In this document: positions 17,892 through 28,135 of the stretch, piece after piece
Position numbering within the stretch: the stretch's first letter is position 1
Layout of the letters: each line of letters starts with the position of its first letter
Assembly (NCBI RefSeq): GCF_024138395.1
Contig: NZ_JAMYDU010000002.1
Span: forward strand, 310,001 to 374,000
From: Pseudomonas mandelii
GTDB lineage: Bacteria > Pseudomonadota > Gammaproteobacteria > Pseudomonadales > Pseudomonadaceae
Direction: 5' to 3'
Length of the DNA stretch: 64,000 bases
Program-made: the position numbers and the translations under genes
Notes under the pieces: generated by a model
What the model was told of the DNA's origin: nothing
The model's input: only the letters and a program-made list of their open reading frames with translations
Databases searched by the model: none

Positions 17892-18245
17892 ATGAGTTGC
17901 AACAGTCAGAAAATTCGCACGCTGCGCCAGCAGATTCCCTCTTTCGAGTGCGTGCCCGGCTGCCATGACTGCTGTGGGCCGGTGACCACCTCGCCCGAAG
18001 AAATGTCCCGCCTGCCACGCAAGACCCGGGCCGAGCAGGATGCGGCGATGGAGGAACTCAATTGCGTCCATCTGGGCCCCAATGGCTGCACCGTGTATGA
18101 CGAGCGACCGCTGATCTGTCGGCTGTTCGGTACCACCAAGACGTTGCCATGCCCCAACGGGCGGCGACCGGTAGAGCTGATCCATCCGCGGGTCGAGAAG
18201 CAGATTCATGAGTACATGGCTTCGACGCGGCAGGTCTTGGTTTAG
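17892..18245 (+). CDS. YkgJ family cysteine-cluster protein
   Basis: This 117-residue protein has the zinc- or iron-chelating cysteine cluster typical of the YkgJ family. CVPGCHDCCGPV lies near residue 20, then CVHLGPNGCTVYDERPLICRLFG. Eight or more cysteines are spaced as in the family, which is thought to bind a metal cluster. Its role in Pseudomonas is not established. It is divergent from pauB and convergent with dadR, with a REP element in between. Confidence 0.88.
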   Translation: MSCNSQKIRTLRQQIPSFECVPGCHDCCGPVTTSPEEMSRLPRKTRAEQDAAMEELNCVHLGPNGCTVYDERPLICRLFGTTKTLPCPNGRRPVELIHPRVEKQIHEYMASTRQVLV

Positions 18246-18257
18246 ACGTTGTCAGCT

Positions 18258-18337
18258 AAAGATCGCAGCCTGCGGCAGCTCCTACGGGTGTACGCGTTCC
18301 TCTGTAGGAGCTGCCGAAGGCTGCGATCTTTTGATCT
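18258..18337. repeat. REP doublet, 'GGCAGCTCCTAC' family
   Basis: AAGATCGCAGCCTGCGGCAG and the complementary GCTGCCGAAGGCTGCGATCT face each other. It fills the convergent gap between the YkgJ gene and dadR. Confidence 0.88.
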
Positions 18338-18344
18338 TTGCTTT

Positions 18345-18833
18345 TCAATCCGGAATCGGCAGGTTCAAGCTCTCTTTCACTTCTTCCATCACGATATAGC
18401 TCTTGGATTCGCGTACATGCGGCAGCTTGAGCAGGATATCGCCCAGCAGTTTGCGGTACGAGGCCATCTCGGAAATCCGCGCTTTCACCAGGTAATCGAA
18501 GTCCCCGGACACCAAATGGCATTCCAGCACGTGGGGCAGTTTCAGCACCGCGCGTCGGAACTCTTCGAAAGTATCGCCGGATTTGTAGTCGAGGCTGATC
18601 TCGACGAACACCAGCAGGCTACCCTTGAGGTGCTGCGGATTCAGGCGGGCGTTGTAGCCCATGATGATCCCTTCACGCTCCAGTCGCCGGACCCGTTCGG
18701 TGCAGGGCGTGGTGGAGAGGCCGACCTTTTCCCCCAGCTCGGTGAAGGAGATACGCCCGTCCGCTTGCAGGATCCGCAGGATGTTGCGGTCGATCTTGTC
18801 CAGCTCACGTTTGGTCTGGGTGTTGGTCCGCAT
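18345..18833 (-). CDS. dadR: Lrp/AsnC family regulator of D-alanine catabolism, DadR
   Basis: This 162-residue protein has an N-terminal HTH (RISFTELGEKVGLSTTPCTERVRRLEREG, residues about 27-55) and a C-terminal RAM/AsnC effector domain (LVFVEISL, ECHLVSGDFDYLV). Start MRTNTQTK at 18833 with GGAGG 10 nt upstream is correct; the long in-frame extension across dadA is spurious. In P. aeruginosa the divergent Lrp-type protein activates dadAX in response to alanine. Its position, divergent from dadA with a 156-nt gap, supports the same job here. Confidence 0.92.
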   Translation of the reverse strand: MRTNTQTKRELDKIDRNILRILQADGRISFTELGEKVGLSTTPCTERVRRLEREGIIMGYNARLNPQHLKGSLLVFVEISLDYKSGDTFEEFRRAVLKLPHVLECHLVSGDFDYLVKARISEMASYRKLLGDILLKLPHVRESKSYIVMEEVKESLNLPIPD

Positions 18834-18888
18834 AGGGGATGCGCCTCCGTGAAAAGGGTTTTTGCCGAGAATTGTCGCCAAATATAGG

Positions 18889-18901
18889 CACTTATATAGT
18901 G
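18889..18901. promoter_or_regulatory. Short dyad in the dadR/dadA intergenic region
   Basis: CACTTATATAGTG has CACT/AGTG ends with an AT-rich centre, about 55 nt from dadR and 90 nt from dadA. Position and AT-richness suit an Lrp-family site, but short dyads of this kind are easily chance. Confidence 0.3.
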
Positions 18902-18989
18902 AAAAGCACTGGCTAATCTTTTTTAAACTGCCCACATCTTCGGTCTGCACAATAAACGTCAGCGGTAAGCCGCGATGAGGGATATGAAA

Positions 18990-20294
18990 ATGCGCGTTCT
19001 GGTCTTGGGTAGCGGCGTCATCGGTACCGCCAGTGCCTATTATCTGGCACGGGCCGGCTTTGAGGTGACGGTCGTGGACCGTCAGCCAGCGCCGGCCATG
19101 GAAACCAGTTTCGCCAACGCCGGGCAGGTTTCGCCGGGTTATGCCTCGCCGTGGGCCGCTCCGGGCGTGCCGCTCAAAGCCATCAAGTGGCTGTTGCAGC
19201 GTCACGCGCCATTGGCGATCAAGGCCACCGCCGACATCGACCAATACCTGTGGATGGCGCAGATGCTGCGCAACTGCACCGCTAGCCGTTATGCGGTGAA
19301 CAAGGAACGCATGGTGCGCCTGTCCGAGTACAGCCGCGACTGCCTCGACGAATTGCGCGCCGAAACCGGTATCGCCTACGAAGGCCGCAGCCTGGGGACT
19401 ACCCAGCTGTTCCGCACCCAGGCGCAGCTTGATGGCGCCGCCAAAGACATCGCCGTGTTGAAAGAATCCGGCGTGCCTTTCGAATTGCTCGACCGCGCCG
19501 GCATTGCCCGGGTCGAACCAGCCCTGGCCAGTGTCACCGACATCCTCGCCGGTGCCTTGCGCCTGCCGAACGATCAAACCGGCGACTGCCAGATCTTCAC
19601 TACCCGCCTGGCCGAAATGGCCACGAAGCTGGGTGTGGAGTTCCGTTTCGGCCAGGATATTCAGCGCCTCGATTTCGCCGGTGATCGCATCAACGGCGTG
19701 TGGATCGACGGCAAGCTGGAAACCGCCGACCGCTATGTACTGGCCCTCGGCAGCTATTCGCCGCAATTGCTCAAGCCATTGGGCATCCGGGCTCCGGTGT
19801 ATCCGCTGAAGGGTTACTCGCTGACCGTGCCGATCATCAACCCGGCGATGGCCCCGACGTCGACCATTCTCGATGAGACCTACAAGGTCGCGATCACCCG
19901 TTTCGACAACCGCATCCGCGTCGGCGGCATGGCTGAAATCGCCGGTTTTGACTTGTCGCTGAACCCGCGTCGACGCGAAACTCTGGAGATGATCGTCAAC
20001 GACCTTTATCCTCAGGGCGGCGATCTGCCTCAGGCGAGTTTCTGGACAGGCCTGCGTCCGACTACCCCGGATGGCACGCCGATTGTCGGTGCCACGCCGT
20101 TCAAGAATCTGTTTCTGAACACGGGCCACGGCACGCTCGGCTGGACCATGGCCTGTGGTTCCGGGCGTTTGCTGGCGGACCTGATGGCCAAGCGAACGCC
20201 GCAGATCAGTGCCGAAGGCCTTGATATTTCCCGTTATGGCAACAAACTTCAGGAGTCCGCAAAACATGTCAATCCAGCGCCAGCTCACCAATGA
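18990..20294 (+). CDS. dadA: D-amino acid dehydrogenase DadA
   Basis: This 434-residue membrane-associated flavoprotein oxidises D-alanine and other D-amino acids to 2-oxo acids, passing electrons to the respiratory chain. The FAD motif [21 protein letters not shown] opens the protein, and [16 protein letters not shown] closes the FAD site. Start MRVLVLGSG at 18990 is chosen because GAGG precedes it correctly and it matches the family; the ATG at 18975 adds five residues. The last 29 nt overlap the start of ridA, so the two are translationally linked. dadX follows. Confidence 0.95.
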   Translation: MRVLVLGSGVIGTASAYYLARAGFEVTVVDRQPAPAMETSFANAGQVSPGYASPWAAPGVPLKAIKWLLQRHAPLAIKATADIDQYLWMAQMLRNCTASRYAVNKERMVRLSEYSRDCLDELRAETGIAYEGRSLGTTQLFRTQAQLDGAAKDIAVLKESGVPFELLDRAGIARVEPALASVTDILAGALRLPNDQTGDCQIFTTRLAEMATKLGVEFRFGQDIQRLDFAGDRINGVWIDGKLETADRYVLALGSYSPQLLKPLGIRAPVYPLKGYSLTVPIINPAMAPTSTILDETYKVAITRFDNRIRVGGMAEIAGFDLSLNPRRRETLEMIVNDLYPQGGDLPQASFWTGLRPTTPDGTPIVGATPFKNLFLNTGHGTLGWTMACGSGRLLADLMAKRTPQISAEGLDISRYGNKLQESAKHVNPAPAHQ

Positions 20295-20619
20295 GCGCAT
20301 GAGCCAGATCGTTGTCCACAACAGTACGGTGTATCTGGCAGGGCAGGTCGGTGACGACATGAGCGCCGGGATTGAACAGCAGACCCGTGAAACCCTCGCC
20401 AACATCGAGCGTTTGCTGGATCTGGCCGGGACCGACAAGAGCCGTCTGCTGTCGGTGACGATTTACCTGAAAGACATCGACGCGCACTTCGAAGGCATGA
20501 ATTCGGTATGGGACCAGTGGCTGCCAAAAGGCGTCGCCCCGGCCCGCGCGACGGTTGAATCGAAGCTGTGCGAACCGCAAATCCTGGTCGAGCTGTCGGT
20601 TGTCGCCGCGCTGTCATAA
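20266..20619 (+). CDS. RidA/YjgF family enamine/imine deaminase
   Basis: This 117-residue protein carries [19 protein letters not shown] and a [15 protein letters not shown]-terminus. The family-typical active-site arginine is in APARATVE. RidA proteins hydrolyse reactive enamines/imines. Placed inside the dad operon, it probably clears the 2-iminopropionate released by DadA. The start ATG at 20266 has AGGAG ten nt upstream and lies within the end of dadA. Confidence 0.92.
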   Translation: MSIQRQLTNERMSQIVVHNSTVYLAGQVGDDMSAGIEQQTRETLANIERLLDLAGTDKSRLLSVTIYLKDIDAHFEGMNSVWDQWLPKGVAPARATVESKLCEPQILVELSVVAALS

Positions 20620-20718
20620 CGCTCAACCAGAAAGATCCCTCTCCCGGTGCTGTTGGCGGTTCACGCTGTCAGCCAGCGCCGGTTTTTTTTCCAATGACCG
20701 ACTTAGAAGTCTGCCGCC

Positions 20719-21798
20719 ATGCGTCCAGCCCGTGCCCTGATCGACCTTCAAGCCCTGCGCCACAATTACCGGATCGCCCGTGAAGTCACGGGGGCAAAAG
20801 CCCTCGCGGTCATCAAGGCCGATGCCTATGGTCATGGCGCGGTACGTTGCGCCCAGGCACTGGAAGCCGAGGCGGACGGGTTTGCCGTGGCGTGCATCGA
20901 AGAGGCGTTGGAGCTGCGTGCCGCCGGGATTCGTGCGCCGGTGTTGTTGCTCGAAGGTTTTTTCGAAGCCGATGAGCTGTCGTTGATCATCGAGCATGAC
21001 TTCTGGTGCGTGGTGCATTCGCTGTGGCAGCTCGAAGCCATCGAAAAAGCCGCGCTGAGCAAACCGATTACGGTCTGGCTCAAGCTCGACTCGGGCATGC
21101 ATCGGGTTGGCTTGCACCCGGCGGATTACCAGGCGGCCTATCAACGGCTGCTGGCCAGCGGCAAAGTGGCGAAGATCGTGCTGATGAGTCACTTCGCCCG
21201 CGCCGATGAACTGCACTGCCAGACCTGCGCCGATCAGGTCGCAGTGTTCGAAGCGGCGCGGAAGGGGTTATCAGCCGAAATCAGTCTGCGCAATTCACCG
21301 GCGGTGCTCGGTTGGCCGCAGATTCCCAGCGATTGGGTGCGCCCGGGCATCATGCTCTACGGCGCGACACCGTTCGAAGAAGCCAATGCCGTGGCCTCGC
21401 GCCTGCAACCGGTGATGACTCTGGAGTCGAAAGTGATCAGCGTGCGTGAATTGCCGGCCGGCGAGCCGATCGGCTACGGCGCGAAATTCATGACTTCCAA
21501 ACCGATGCGTGTGGGCGTGGTGGCGATGGGTTATGCCGACGGTTATCCGCGCCAGGCACCGAGCGGCACGCCGGTGCTGGTGGCCGGGCAGCGTAGTCAG
21601 TTACTGGGCCGGGTGTCGATGGACATGCTTTGCGTCGACCTGACCGACGTGCCGCAAGCCGGCCTCGGTTCGCCCGTCGAGTTGTGGGGCAAAAATATCC
21701 TCGCCAGTGACGTCGCGATGGCTGCGGGCACGATTCCTTATCAGATTTTCTGCAACCTGCATCGGGTGCCACGGCTCTATTCCGGGCCTGACGAGTAA
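20719..21798 (+). CDS. dadX: Catabolic alanine racemase DadX
   Basis: This 359-residue PLP enzyme interconverts L- and D-alanine, feeding DadA. The PLP lysine is Lys33 in [10 protein letters not shown]; the second catalytic tyrosine is in [18 protein letters not shown] and the [16 protein letters not shown] end are family-typical. It is in the dad operon, hence catabolic DadX rather than biosynthetic Alr. No strong Shine-Dalgarno sits before the ATG, so translation may be modest or the start coupled to upstream message. Confidence 0.95.
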   Translation: MRPARALIDLQALRHNYRIAREVTGAKALAVIKADAYGHGAVRCAQALEAEADGFAVACIEEALELRAAGIRAPVLLLEGFFEADELSLIIEHDFWCVVHSLWQLEAIEKAALSKPITVWLKLDSGMHRVGLHPADYQAAYQRLLASGKVAKIVLMSHFARADELHCQTCADQVAVFEAARKGLSAEISLRNSPAVLGWPQIPSDWVRPGIMLYGATPFEEANAVASRLQPVMTLESKVISVRELPAGEPIGYGAKFMTSKPMRVGVVAMGYADGYPRQAPSGTPVLVAGQRSQLLGRVSMDMLCVDLTDVPQAGLGSPVELWGKNILASDVAMAAGTIPYQIFCNLHRVPRLYSGPDE

Positions 21799-21919
21799 CG
21801 TTTCTGACCGGAAGTCGCTTCGCCAAACAGGATTCAGGCCCAAGTGTTGTAAATACTGAACGCTGTCGCCATGATAACGCTCAATATTCCTGCAACCTGA
21901 ATCCCTGGAGGCTCCAGCA

Positions 21920-22468
21920 TTGGACGTCGGTGAACGACTGCAATCGATCCGTAAGCTCAAAGGTCTTTCCCAGCGTGAGCTCGCCAAACGCGCGGGTGTT
22001 ACCAACAGCACCATTTCGATGATCGAGAAGAACAGCGTCAGCCCTTCGATCAGTTCGCTGAGGAAGGTACTGGGCGGGATTCCCATGTCCATGGTCGAGT
22101 TCTTTTCCGAAGAAATCCTGCAGGAAAAACCGACTCAGATCGTCTACAAAGCCCACGAGCTGATCGATATTTCCGATGGGGCAGTGACCATGAAACTGGT
22201 CGGTCGGGCTCACCCAAGCCGGGCTATCGCGTTCCTCAACGAAATCTACCCGCCAGGCGCCGACACCGGTGACGAGATGCTCACCCATGAGGGCGAGGAA
22301 ACCGGGATTCTGTTGGAAGGGCGGCTGGAACTGGTGGTCGGGCTCGAAACATTTGTGCTCGAAGCCGGCGACAGCTACTACTTTGAAAGTACCAAGCCGC
22401 ACCGTTTTCGTAATCCGTTCGATGCCCCGGCGCGACTAATCAGCGCAGCTACCCCAGCGAATTTCTAA
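21920..22468 (+). CDS. pauR: Polyamine-responsive repressor PauR (XRE HTH plus cupin)
   Basis: This 182-residue regulator has an XRE helix-turn-helix (LSQRELAKRAGVTNSTISMI, residues about 16-35) and a C-terminal cupin effector domain (PPGADTGDEML, GEETGILLEGRLELVV). PauR in P. aeruginosa represses gamma-glutamyl-putrescine catabolism genes and is relieved by putrescine or cadaverine; the same is inferred here for kauB and pauB. The start appears to be TTG at 21920, with GGAGG eight nt upstream; no ATG with the right spacing exists. Confidence 0.92.
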   Translation: MDVGERLQSIRKLKGLSQRELAKRAGVTNSTISMIEKNSVSPSISSLRKVLGGIPMSMVEFFSEEILQEKPTQIVYKAHELIDISDGAVTMKLVGRAHPSRAIAFLNEIYPPGADTGDEMLTHEGEETGILLEGRLELVVGLETFVLEAGDSYYFESTKPHRFRNPFDAPARLISAATPANF

Positions 22469-22638
22469 GAGAAGAGGCGTCCTGCCCGGATTGTGGAGAC
22501 GCCCATGCTGTATTCCCATCCCACGACAAGACCCCTTCGACTTTGGGGTTGTTTCAGTGTGACGGGCTTACCGCTATACTTGCGCCCGCCTGCGAACCGT
22601 GGCCGTGGGCGTGACTAGCCACCATTGAGGGTGAACGC

Positions 22639-23064
22639 GTGAATCTAATTATGAAAATGCTGGCCGTACCAGCAACCGTATTGGCCCTTTGGGCAGTCAG
22701 CGCACAAGCTGCGACCAACGACGAAATTGCTAAACGCCTTGAGCCAGTCGGCAAGGTTTGCGTTCAGGGTAAAGAGTGCAAGGGGATGGAAGTCGCTGCT
22801 TCAGCGGGTGGTGGTGATGCCAAAACCCCTGACTCAGTGATTGCAAAACATTGCAACGCTTGCCACGGCACCGGCCTGTTGGGCGCGCCGAAAGTCGGTG
22901 ATGCCGCAGCCTGGGGCGAGCGCGCCAAGAAAGAAGGCGGCCTTGACGGCTTGCTGGCGAAAGCGATCTCCGGCGTCAACGCGATGCCACCCAAAGGCAC
23001 CTGCGCCGATTGCTCTGATGCCGATCTCAAGGGCGCCATCCAGAAGATGTCCGGTCTGAAGTAA
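22639..23064 (+). CDS. cycB: Cytochrome c5 CycB
   Basis: This 141-residue periplasmic monohaem cytochrome has a signal peptide (cleavage after SAQA, about residue 25), a haem site CNACH, and the axial methionine in NAMPPKG. A CADC pair near the C-terminus is typical of cytochrome c5. The start is GTG at 22639 with GAGG eight nt upstream; the ATG at 22651 is an alternative. It shuttles electrons in the periplasm. A terminator follows. Confidence 0.93.
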   Translation: MNLIMKMLAVPATVLALWAVSAQAATNDEIAKRLEPVGKVCVQGKECKGMEVAASAGGGDAKTPDSVIAKHCNACHGTGLLGAPKVGDAAAWGERAKKEGGLDGLLAKAISGVNAMPPKGTCADCSDADLKGAIQKMSGLK

Positions 23065-23078
23065 GCCCCTCTTAAACG

Positions 23079-23104
23079 AAAAGCCGCTTACGAGCGGCTT
23101 TTTT
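23079..23104 (+). terminator. Rho-independent terminator after cycB
   Basis: AAAAGCCGCT pairs with AGCGGCTTTT around TACG and continues in T, 15 nt after the cycB stop. Confidence 0.9.
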
Positions 23105-23182
23105 GTACCTGCGATTTTCCCCTGAGGCTATTCTTTGCTGCAAAGACCCAACCCCAATTCATGGAACGGGCGGGAGGATCAG

Positions 23183-25105
23183 ATGGTGCAGTTGTGCTCT
23201 ATCGAGCAGGCGGTCGATGATGTCCTGGCGCGGTTGCCGGCGCACATTCACATGGGCTTGCCGCTGGGGCTGGGCAAGCCCAATCACTTCGTCAACGCGC
23301 TATATCAACGGATCGCGCGGCTGCCAGAGCGGCAGCTGACGATCTACACCGCCCTGTGTCTCGGCCGCCCGCCATTGGGCGATGGTTTGCAAAAGCGCTT
23401 CCTCGAACCCTTCATCGAGAGGGTGTTCGGCGATTATCCAGAGCTGGATTTCCTCGCCGACCTGCATCGCGACAGCCTGCCGAGCAACATTCACGTCCTT
23501 CAATTCTTCCTGCAGCCAGGCAGCCTGCTTGACAGCGCACCGGCCCAGCAGGATTACGTCAGCAGCAATTACAGCCACGCCGCCCGGGACATCAATGCCG
23601 CCGGCTTGAACCTGGTCGCGCAACTGGTCGCCAGCCACAGCGAGCATCCCGATCGCCTGAGCCTGAGCTGCAACCCGGACATCACCCTCGACCTGTTTCC
23701 AATGATCGCCAAGCGCCGGGCGGCGGGGGAAACGATCCTTCTGGTGGGCCAGGTGCACAACGATTTGCCGTACATGCCCGGCGATGCGGAAATCGGCATC
23801 GACTCCTTCGACCTGCTGATCGACGCGAAGGACCGCACCACGCTGTTTTCCACGCCGAATATGCCGGTGGGTTTCCAGGATCACTTCATCGGGCTGCACG
23901 CCAGTACGCTGGTGCGCGATGGCGGCACGCTGCAGATTGGCATCGGCGCCATGGGTGATGCCCTGACGGCAGCGTTGCTGGCGCGACAGGCTGACAGTGA
24001 GGGTTACAAGGCGTTGTTGGCGGATCTGAATCTCAGCCAGTGGGCGCAGTTGATTGAGCGCGAAGGGGGTATCGAACCGTTCGCCAAGGGCCTTTACGGT
24101 TGCAGCGAAATGTTCGTCAACGGCTTGCTGGTGTTGGCCGACGCCGGGATCGTGCGGCGCAAAGTTTACCCGGACGTGCCGACCCAGCAGCAGGCAAATG
24201 CCGGAACGCTGGACGAGGCCGCGCAGACTGACGGCATCTCGGTGCATGGCGGGTTTTTCCTCGGGCCGCGCAGTTTCTATGAACGCCTGCGGGAGATGCC
24301 TCAAGGTAAACGGCTCGAATTCAACATGACCCGCATCAGCTACATCAACGAGCTCTACGGTCAGGAAGAACTCAAACGCTTGCAGCGCCTCGATGCGCGC
24401 TTCATCAACACCGTCTTCACCATGACCTTGCTCGGTGCCGGCGTGGCCGATCAACTCGAAGACGGGCGGGTGCTGAGCGGTGTCGGCGGGCAATACAACT
24501 TCGTCGTCCAGGGCCATGCGCTGGAAGGCGCGCGTTCGATCCTGCTGCTGCGCAGTTGGCGCGAGTCGGGCGGTGACGTCAGTTCGAATATCGTCTGGCA
24601 ATACGGCCACTGCACGATCCCACGGCATCTGCGGGACATCGTCGTCACCGAGTACGGCATCGCCGATTTGCGCGGAAAAACCGACGCGGCGGTGATCGAG
24701 GCGTTGCTGAATATCAGCGACTCACGTTTCCAGCCAGGGCTGATCGAGCAGGCGCAAAGCGTTGGCAAATTGCCGAAGCATTTCCGACTCGATCCGCGTT
24801 TCGCCGACAACAGCCCACAGCGGTTGCAGGCCATTCAGGGGCGGCATTCGAACCTGTTTCCGGAATATCCGTTGGGCTGTGATTTCACTGCTGAGGAACG
24901 GGATTTATTGCGGGCGCTGAACTGGTTGAAGAGCAAGTTCAAGCTCACGGAAATTCTGGAATTGGGCAAGGCGGCACTGGATGCGCCAGCGGCTTCGGAA
25001 TTTCCGGTGCATCTGGAGCGGATGCAGCTGACCAATCCGGAAGGGCTGAAGGAGGATTTGTTTCAACGGTTACTGCTCACCGGCCTCAAAGCCACCGCAC
25101 AGTAA
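23183..25105 (+). CDS. Acetyl-CoA hydrolase/transferase family protein
   Basis: This 640-residue protein contains an acetyl-CoA hydrolase/transferase C-terminal region, seen as LSGVGGQYNFVVQGHALEGA followed by HCTIPRHLRDIVVTEYGIAD. The N-terminal half is longer than in typical 430- to 500-residue CoA transferases. Start MVQLCSIE at 23183 has GGGAGGAT just upstream; the in-frame start at 23135 has none. Substrate is unknown; hydrolysis or CoA transfer between short acyl groups is the family expectation. It stands alone downstream of the cycB terminator. Confidence 0.82.
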   Translation: MVQLCSIEQAVDDVLARLPAHIHMGLPLGLGKPNHFVNALYQRIARLPERQLTIYTALCLGRPPLGDGLQKRFLEPFIERVFGDYPELDFLADLHRDSLPSNIHVLQFFLQPGSLLDSAPAQQDYVSSNYSHAARDINAAGLNLVAQLVASHSEHPDRLSLSCNPDITLDLFPMIAKRRAAGETILLVGQVHNDLPYMPGDAEIGIDSFDLLIDAKDRTTLFSTPNMPVGFQDHFIGLHASTLVRDGGTLQIGIGAMGDALTAALLARQADSEGYKALLADLNLSQWAQLIEREGGIEPFAKGLYGCSEMFVNGLLVLADAGIVRRKVYPDVPTQQQANAGTLDEAAQTDGISVHGGFFLGPRSFYERLREMPQGKRLEFNMTRISYINELYGQEELKRLQRLDARFINTVFTMTLLGAGVADQLEDGRVLSGVGGQYNFVVQGHALEGARSILLLRSWRESGGDVSSNIVWQYGHCTIPRHLRDIVVTEYGIADLRGKTDAAVIEALLNISDSRFQPGLIEQAQSVGKLPKHFRLDPRFADNSPQRLQAIQGRHSNLFPEYPLGCDFTAEERDLLRALNWLKSKFKLTEILELGKAALDAPAASEFPVHLERMQLTNPEGLKEDLFQRLLLTGLKATAQ

Positions 25106-25120
25106 CGGCCACCACAAAAA

Positions 25121-25214
25121 CCTGTGGGAGCGGGCTTGCCCGCGATGGCGGTGGAACAGCCAACATCAATGTTGAATGTCATGACCTCATCGCGGGCAAG
25201 CCCGCTCCCACAGG
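25121..25214. repeat. REP doublet, 'GTGGGAGCGGGCTTGC' family
   Basis: CCTGTGGGAGCGGGCTTGCC and its complement flank a spacer that again contains a TTGAATGT segment, as at 11484 and 49271. It fills the convergent gap before xpt. Confidence 0.9.
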
Positions 25215-25232
25215 TTCGGTGATGTAGCTGGT

Positions 25233-25844
<612 letters not shown>

Positions 25845-25862
25845 TTATAAAAGTGCTCGATT

Positions 25863-27872
25863 CTAGCGCTTTAACATCGCGCGTATATCCGCCAATGCGG
25901 TATTACCGCGAACCGCTTTGACTTCGGTCGGGGTGTCGTCGGTGCCTTCCCAGGCCAGGTCGTCCGGCGGCAGTTCATCGAGGAAACGGCTAGGCGCGCA
26001 GTCGATGATCTCGCCGTATTGCTTACGCTTGGCGGCGAAGGTGAACGCCAGCGTCTGACGCGCTCGGGTAATCCCGACGTAGGCCAGGCGACGTTCTTCT
26101 TCGATGGTGTCGGCTTCAATGCTGGAGCGGTGCGGGAGAATTTCCTCTTCCATGCCCATGATGAACACGTAGGGGAATTCCAGACCCTTGGAGGCGTGCA
26201 AGGTCATCATCTGCACGCCTTCGGCACCGTCTTCCTCTTCCTGCTGACGCTCCAGCATGTCGCGCAGAACGAGTTTGCCGATGGCGTCTTCGACGGTCAT
26301 CTCGCCTTCTTCGTCTTTCTCCAGGGTGTTTTTCAGCGCCTCGATCAGGAACCAGACGTTACCCATGCGGTAGTCGGCGGCCTTGTCGCTGGAGCTGTTG
26401 GTGCGCAGCCAGTTCTCGTAGTCGATGTCCATGACCATGCTGCGCAGGGCGGAGATCGGGTCTTCGCCGGCGCACTGCTCGCGGACCTTGTCCATGAAGC
26501 GCTTGAAGCGCGACAGGCGATCGGTGAAGCGCGTGTCCAGATGCTCGCCCAGGCCGATTTCGTCGGTGGCGGCGTACATCGAGATTTTTCGCTCGGTGGC
26601 GTAGTTGCCCAGCTTCTCCAGCGTGGTCGAACCGATCTCCCGGCGTGGGACGTTGATCACCCGCAGGAAGGCGTTGTCGTCATCCGGGTTCACGATCAGG
26701 CGGAAGTAGGCCATCAGGTCTTTCACTTCCTGACGTCCGAAAAAGCTGTTGCCGCCGGACAGGCGATATGGAATCTGGTGATGCTGCAGCTTCAGCTCGA
26801 TCAGCTTGGCCTGGTAGTTGCCGCGATACAGAATCGCAAAATCGCTGTAGGGCCGATCAGTGCGCAGGTGCAGGGTCAGCAGTTCCACGGCCACGCGCTC
26901 GGCTTCGGCGTCTTCGTTGCGGCAACGAATCACGCGGATTTCGTCGCCGTGGCCCATCTCACTCCACAGCTGTTTTTCGAACTCGTGCGGGTTGTTCGAG
27001 ATCAGCACGTTCGCGCAACGGAGAATGCGGCTGGTAGAGCGGTAATTTTGCTCGAGCATCACCACTTTCAGGGACGGGTAATCGTCCTTGAGCAGCATCA
27101 GGTTTTCCGGACGGGCGCCACGCCAGGCGTAGATCGACTGATCGTCGTCGCCCACCACGGTGAACTGATTACGCTTGCCGATCAGCAGTTTTACCAGCAA
27201 ATACTGGCTGGCGTTGGTGTCCTGGTATTCGTCCACCAACAGATAGCGGACCTTGTTCTGCCATTTTTCCAGGATGTCGGCGTGTTCCTGGAACAGTTTT
27301 ACCGGCAGCAGGATCAGGTCGTCGAAGTCCACCGCGTTGAACGCCTTGAGCGTGCGCTGGTAGTGGGTGTAGACGATGGCGGCGGTCTGTTCCTTGGGGT
27401 TGCGGGCGTTTTCCAGGGCTTCGGGCGGCAGGATCAGGTCGTTTTTCCACGAGCCGATCATGTTCTTGATCTCGTCGACGCCGTCGTCGCCCGAGTATTC
27501 CTTCTGCATGATGTCGGTCATCAGGGCTTTGACGTCGGTCTCGTCGAAGATCGAGAAGCCCGGTTTGTAGCCCAGCCGCACATGTTCCTTGCGGATGATG
27601 TTCAAGCCCAGGTTGTGGAAGGTGCAGACCGTCAGGCCGCGGCCTTCGCCACCCTTGAGCAGCGTGCCGACCCGTTCCTTCATCTCGCGCGCGGCCTTGT
27701 TGGTAAAGGTCATGGCGACGATGTACTGGGCGCGGATGCCACAGTTCTGGATCAGGTGCGCAATTTTGCGGGTGATCACGCTGGTCTTGCCGGAGCCTGC
27801 GCCGGCGAGCACCAAAAGAGGGCCGCCGACGTAGCTCACGGCTTCTTGCTGCCGGGGATTGAGTCGGGACAT
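25863..27872 (-). CDS. rep: ATP-dependent DNA helicase Rep
   Basis: This 669-residue superfamily 1A 3'-5' helicase removes proteins ahead of the replisome. Motif I VLAGAGSGKTSVI (about residue 22), motif II LLVDEYQDTNASQ, motif III VVGDDDQSIYAWRGA and motif VI YVGITRARQTL are intact. It is longer in similarity to Rep than to UvrD. No Shine-Dalgarno is evident before the ATG. The 263-nt region upstream also carries the promoter of the divergent GGDEF/EAL gene. Confidence 0.96.
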   Translation of the reverse strand: MSRLNPRQQEAVSYVGGPLLVLAGAGSGKTSVITRKIAHLIQNCGIRAQYIVAMTFTNKAAREMKERVGTLLKGGEGRGLTVCTFHNLGLNIIRKEHVRLGYKPGFSIFDETDVKALMTDIMQKEYSGDDGVDEIKNMIGSWKNDLILPPEALENARNPKEQTAAIVYTHYQRTLKAFNAVDFDDLILLPVKLFQEHADILEKWQNKVRYLLVDEYQDTNASQYLLVKLLIGKRNQFTVVGDDDQSIYAWRGARPENLMLLKDDYPSLKVVMLEQNYRSTSRILRCANVLISNNPHEFEKQLWSEMGHGDEIRVIRCRNEDAEAERVAVELLTLHLRTDRPYSDFAILYRGNYQAKLIELKLQHHQIPYRLSGGNSFFGRQEVKDLMAYFRLIVNPDDDNAFLRVINVPRREIGSTTLEKLGNYATERKISMYAATDEIGLGEHLDTRFTDRLSRFKRFMDKVREQCAGEDPISALRSMVMDIDYENWLRTNSSSDKAADYRMGNVWFLIEALKNTLEKDEEGEMTVEDAIGKLVLRDMLERQQEEEDGAEGVQMMTLHASKGLEFPYVFIMGMEEEILPHRSSIEADTIEEERRLAYVGITRARQTLAFTFAAKRKQYGEIIDCAPSRFLDELPPDDLAWEGTDDTPTEVKAVRGNTALADIRAMLKR

Positions 27873-28052
27873 ACGGAATCAGGGAGTCATTAGCGAAATG
27901 GGCCGGCATTTTAACAGGCTCAGCGAATTGTGCTGCTCTCTCCGACTTGTGACGCAACACGCGATCTCTATTTGCCGGTTTTGCTACTTTCACGCAGGAT
28001 GCGCATTGAATTTGCGTCTAATGTTCGTATTTAAGACACAAAACCCGTGTTT

Positions 28053-28083
28053 GATAACCGATGTCATTTGGTCATTGGTTATC
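28053..28083. promoter_or_regulatory. Inverted repeat over the promoter of the GGDEF/EAL gene
   Basis: GATAACCGATG (28053-28063) and CATTGGTTATC (28073-28083) match at 10 of 11 positions. A possible -35 TTTGGT (28067) and -10 CATAAT (28091) with an 18-nt spacer overlap its right half, so a bound regulator would block or position polymerase. Confidence 0.4.
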
Positions 28084-28135
28084 CGCGCGGCATAATGCCC
28101 GCCGCCTACATCTTTGCAGAGTCTAGGGAGCTAGC

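Noticed and set aside
18834..20438. Long N-terminal extension of dadR across dadA
   Set aside because: It is antisense to dadA. The family-length DadR starts at 18833 with GGAGG.
26019..27893. 624-codon open frame on the plus strand opposite rep
   Set aside because: It is the antisense shadow of a highly conserved helicase; GC-rich codon structure produces such frames. No ribosome binding site or domain.
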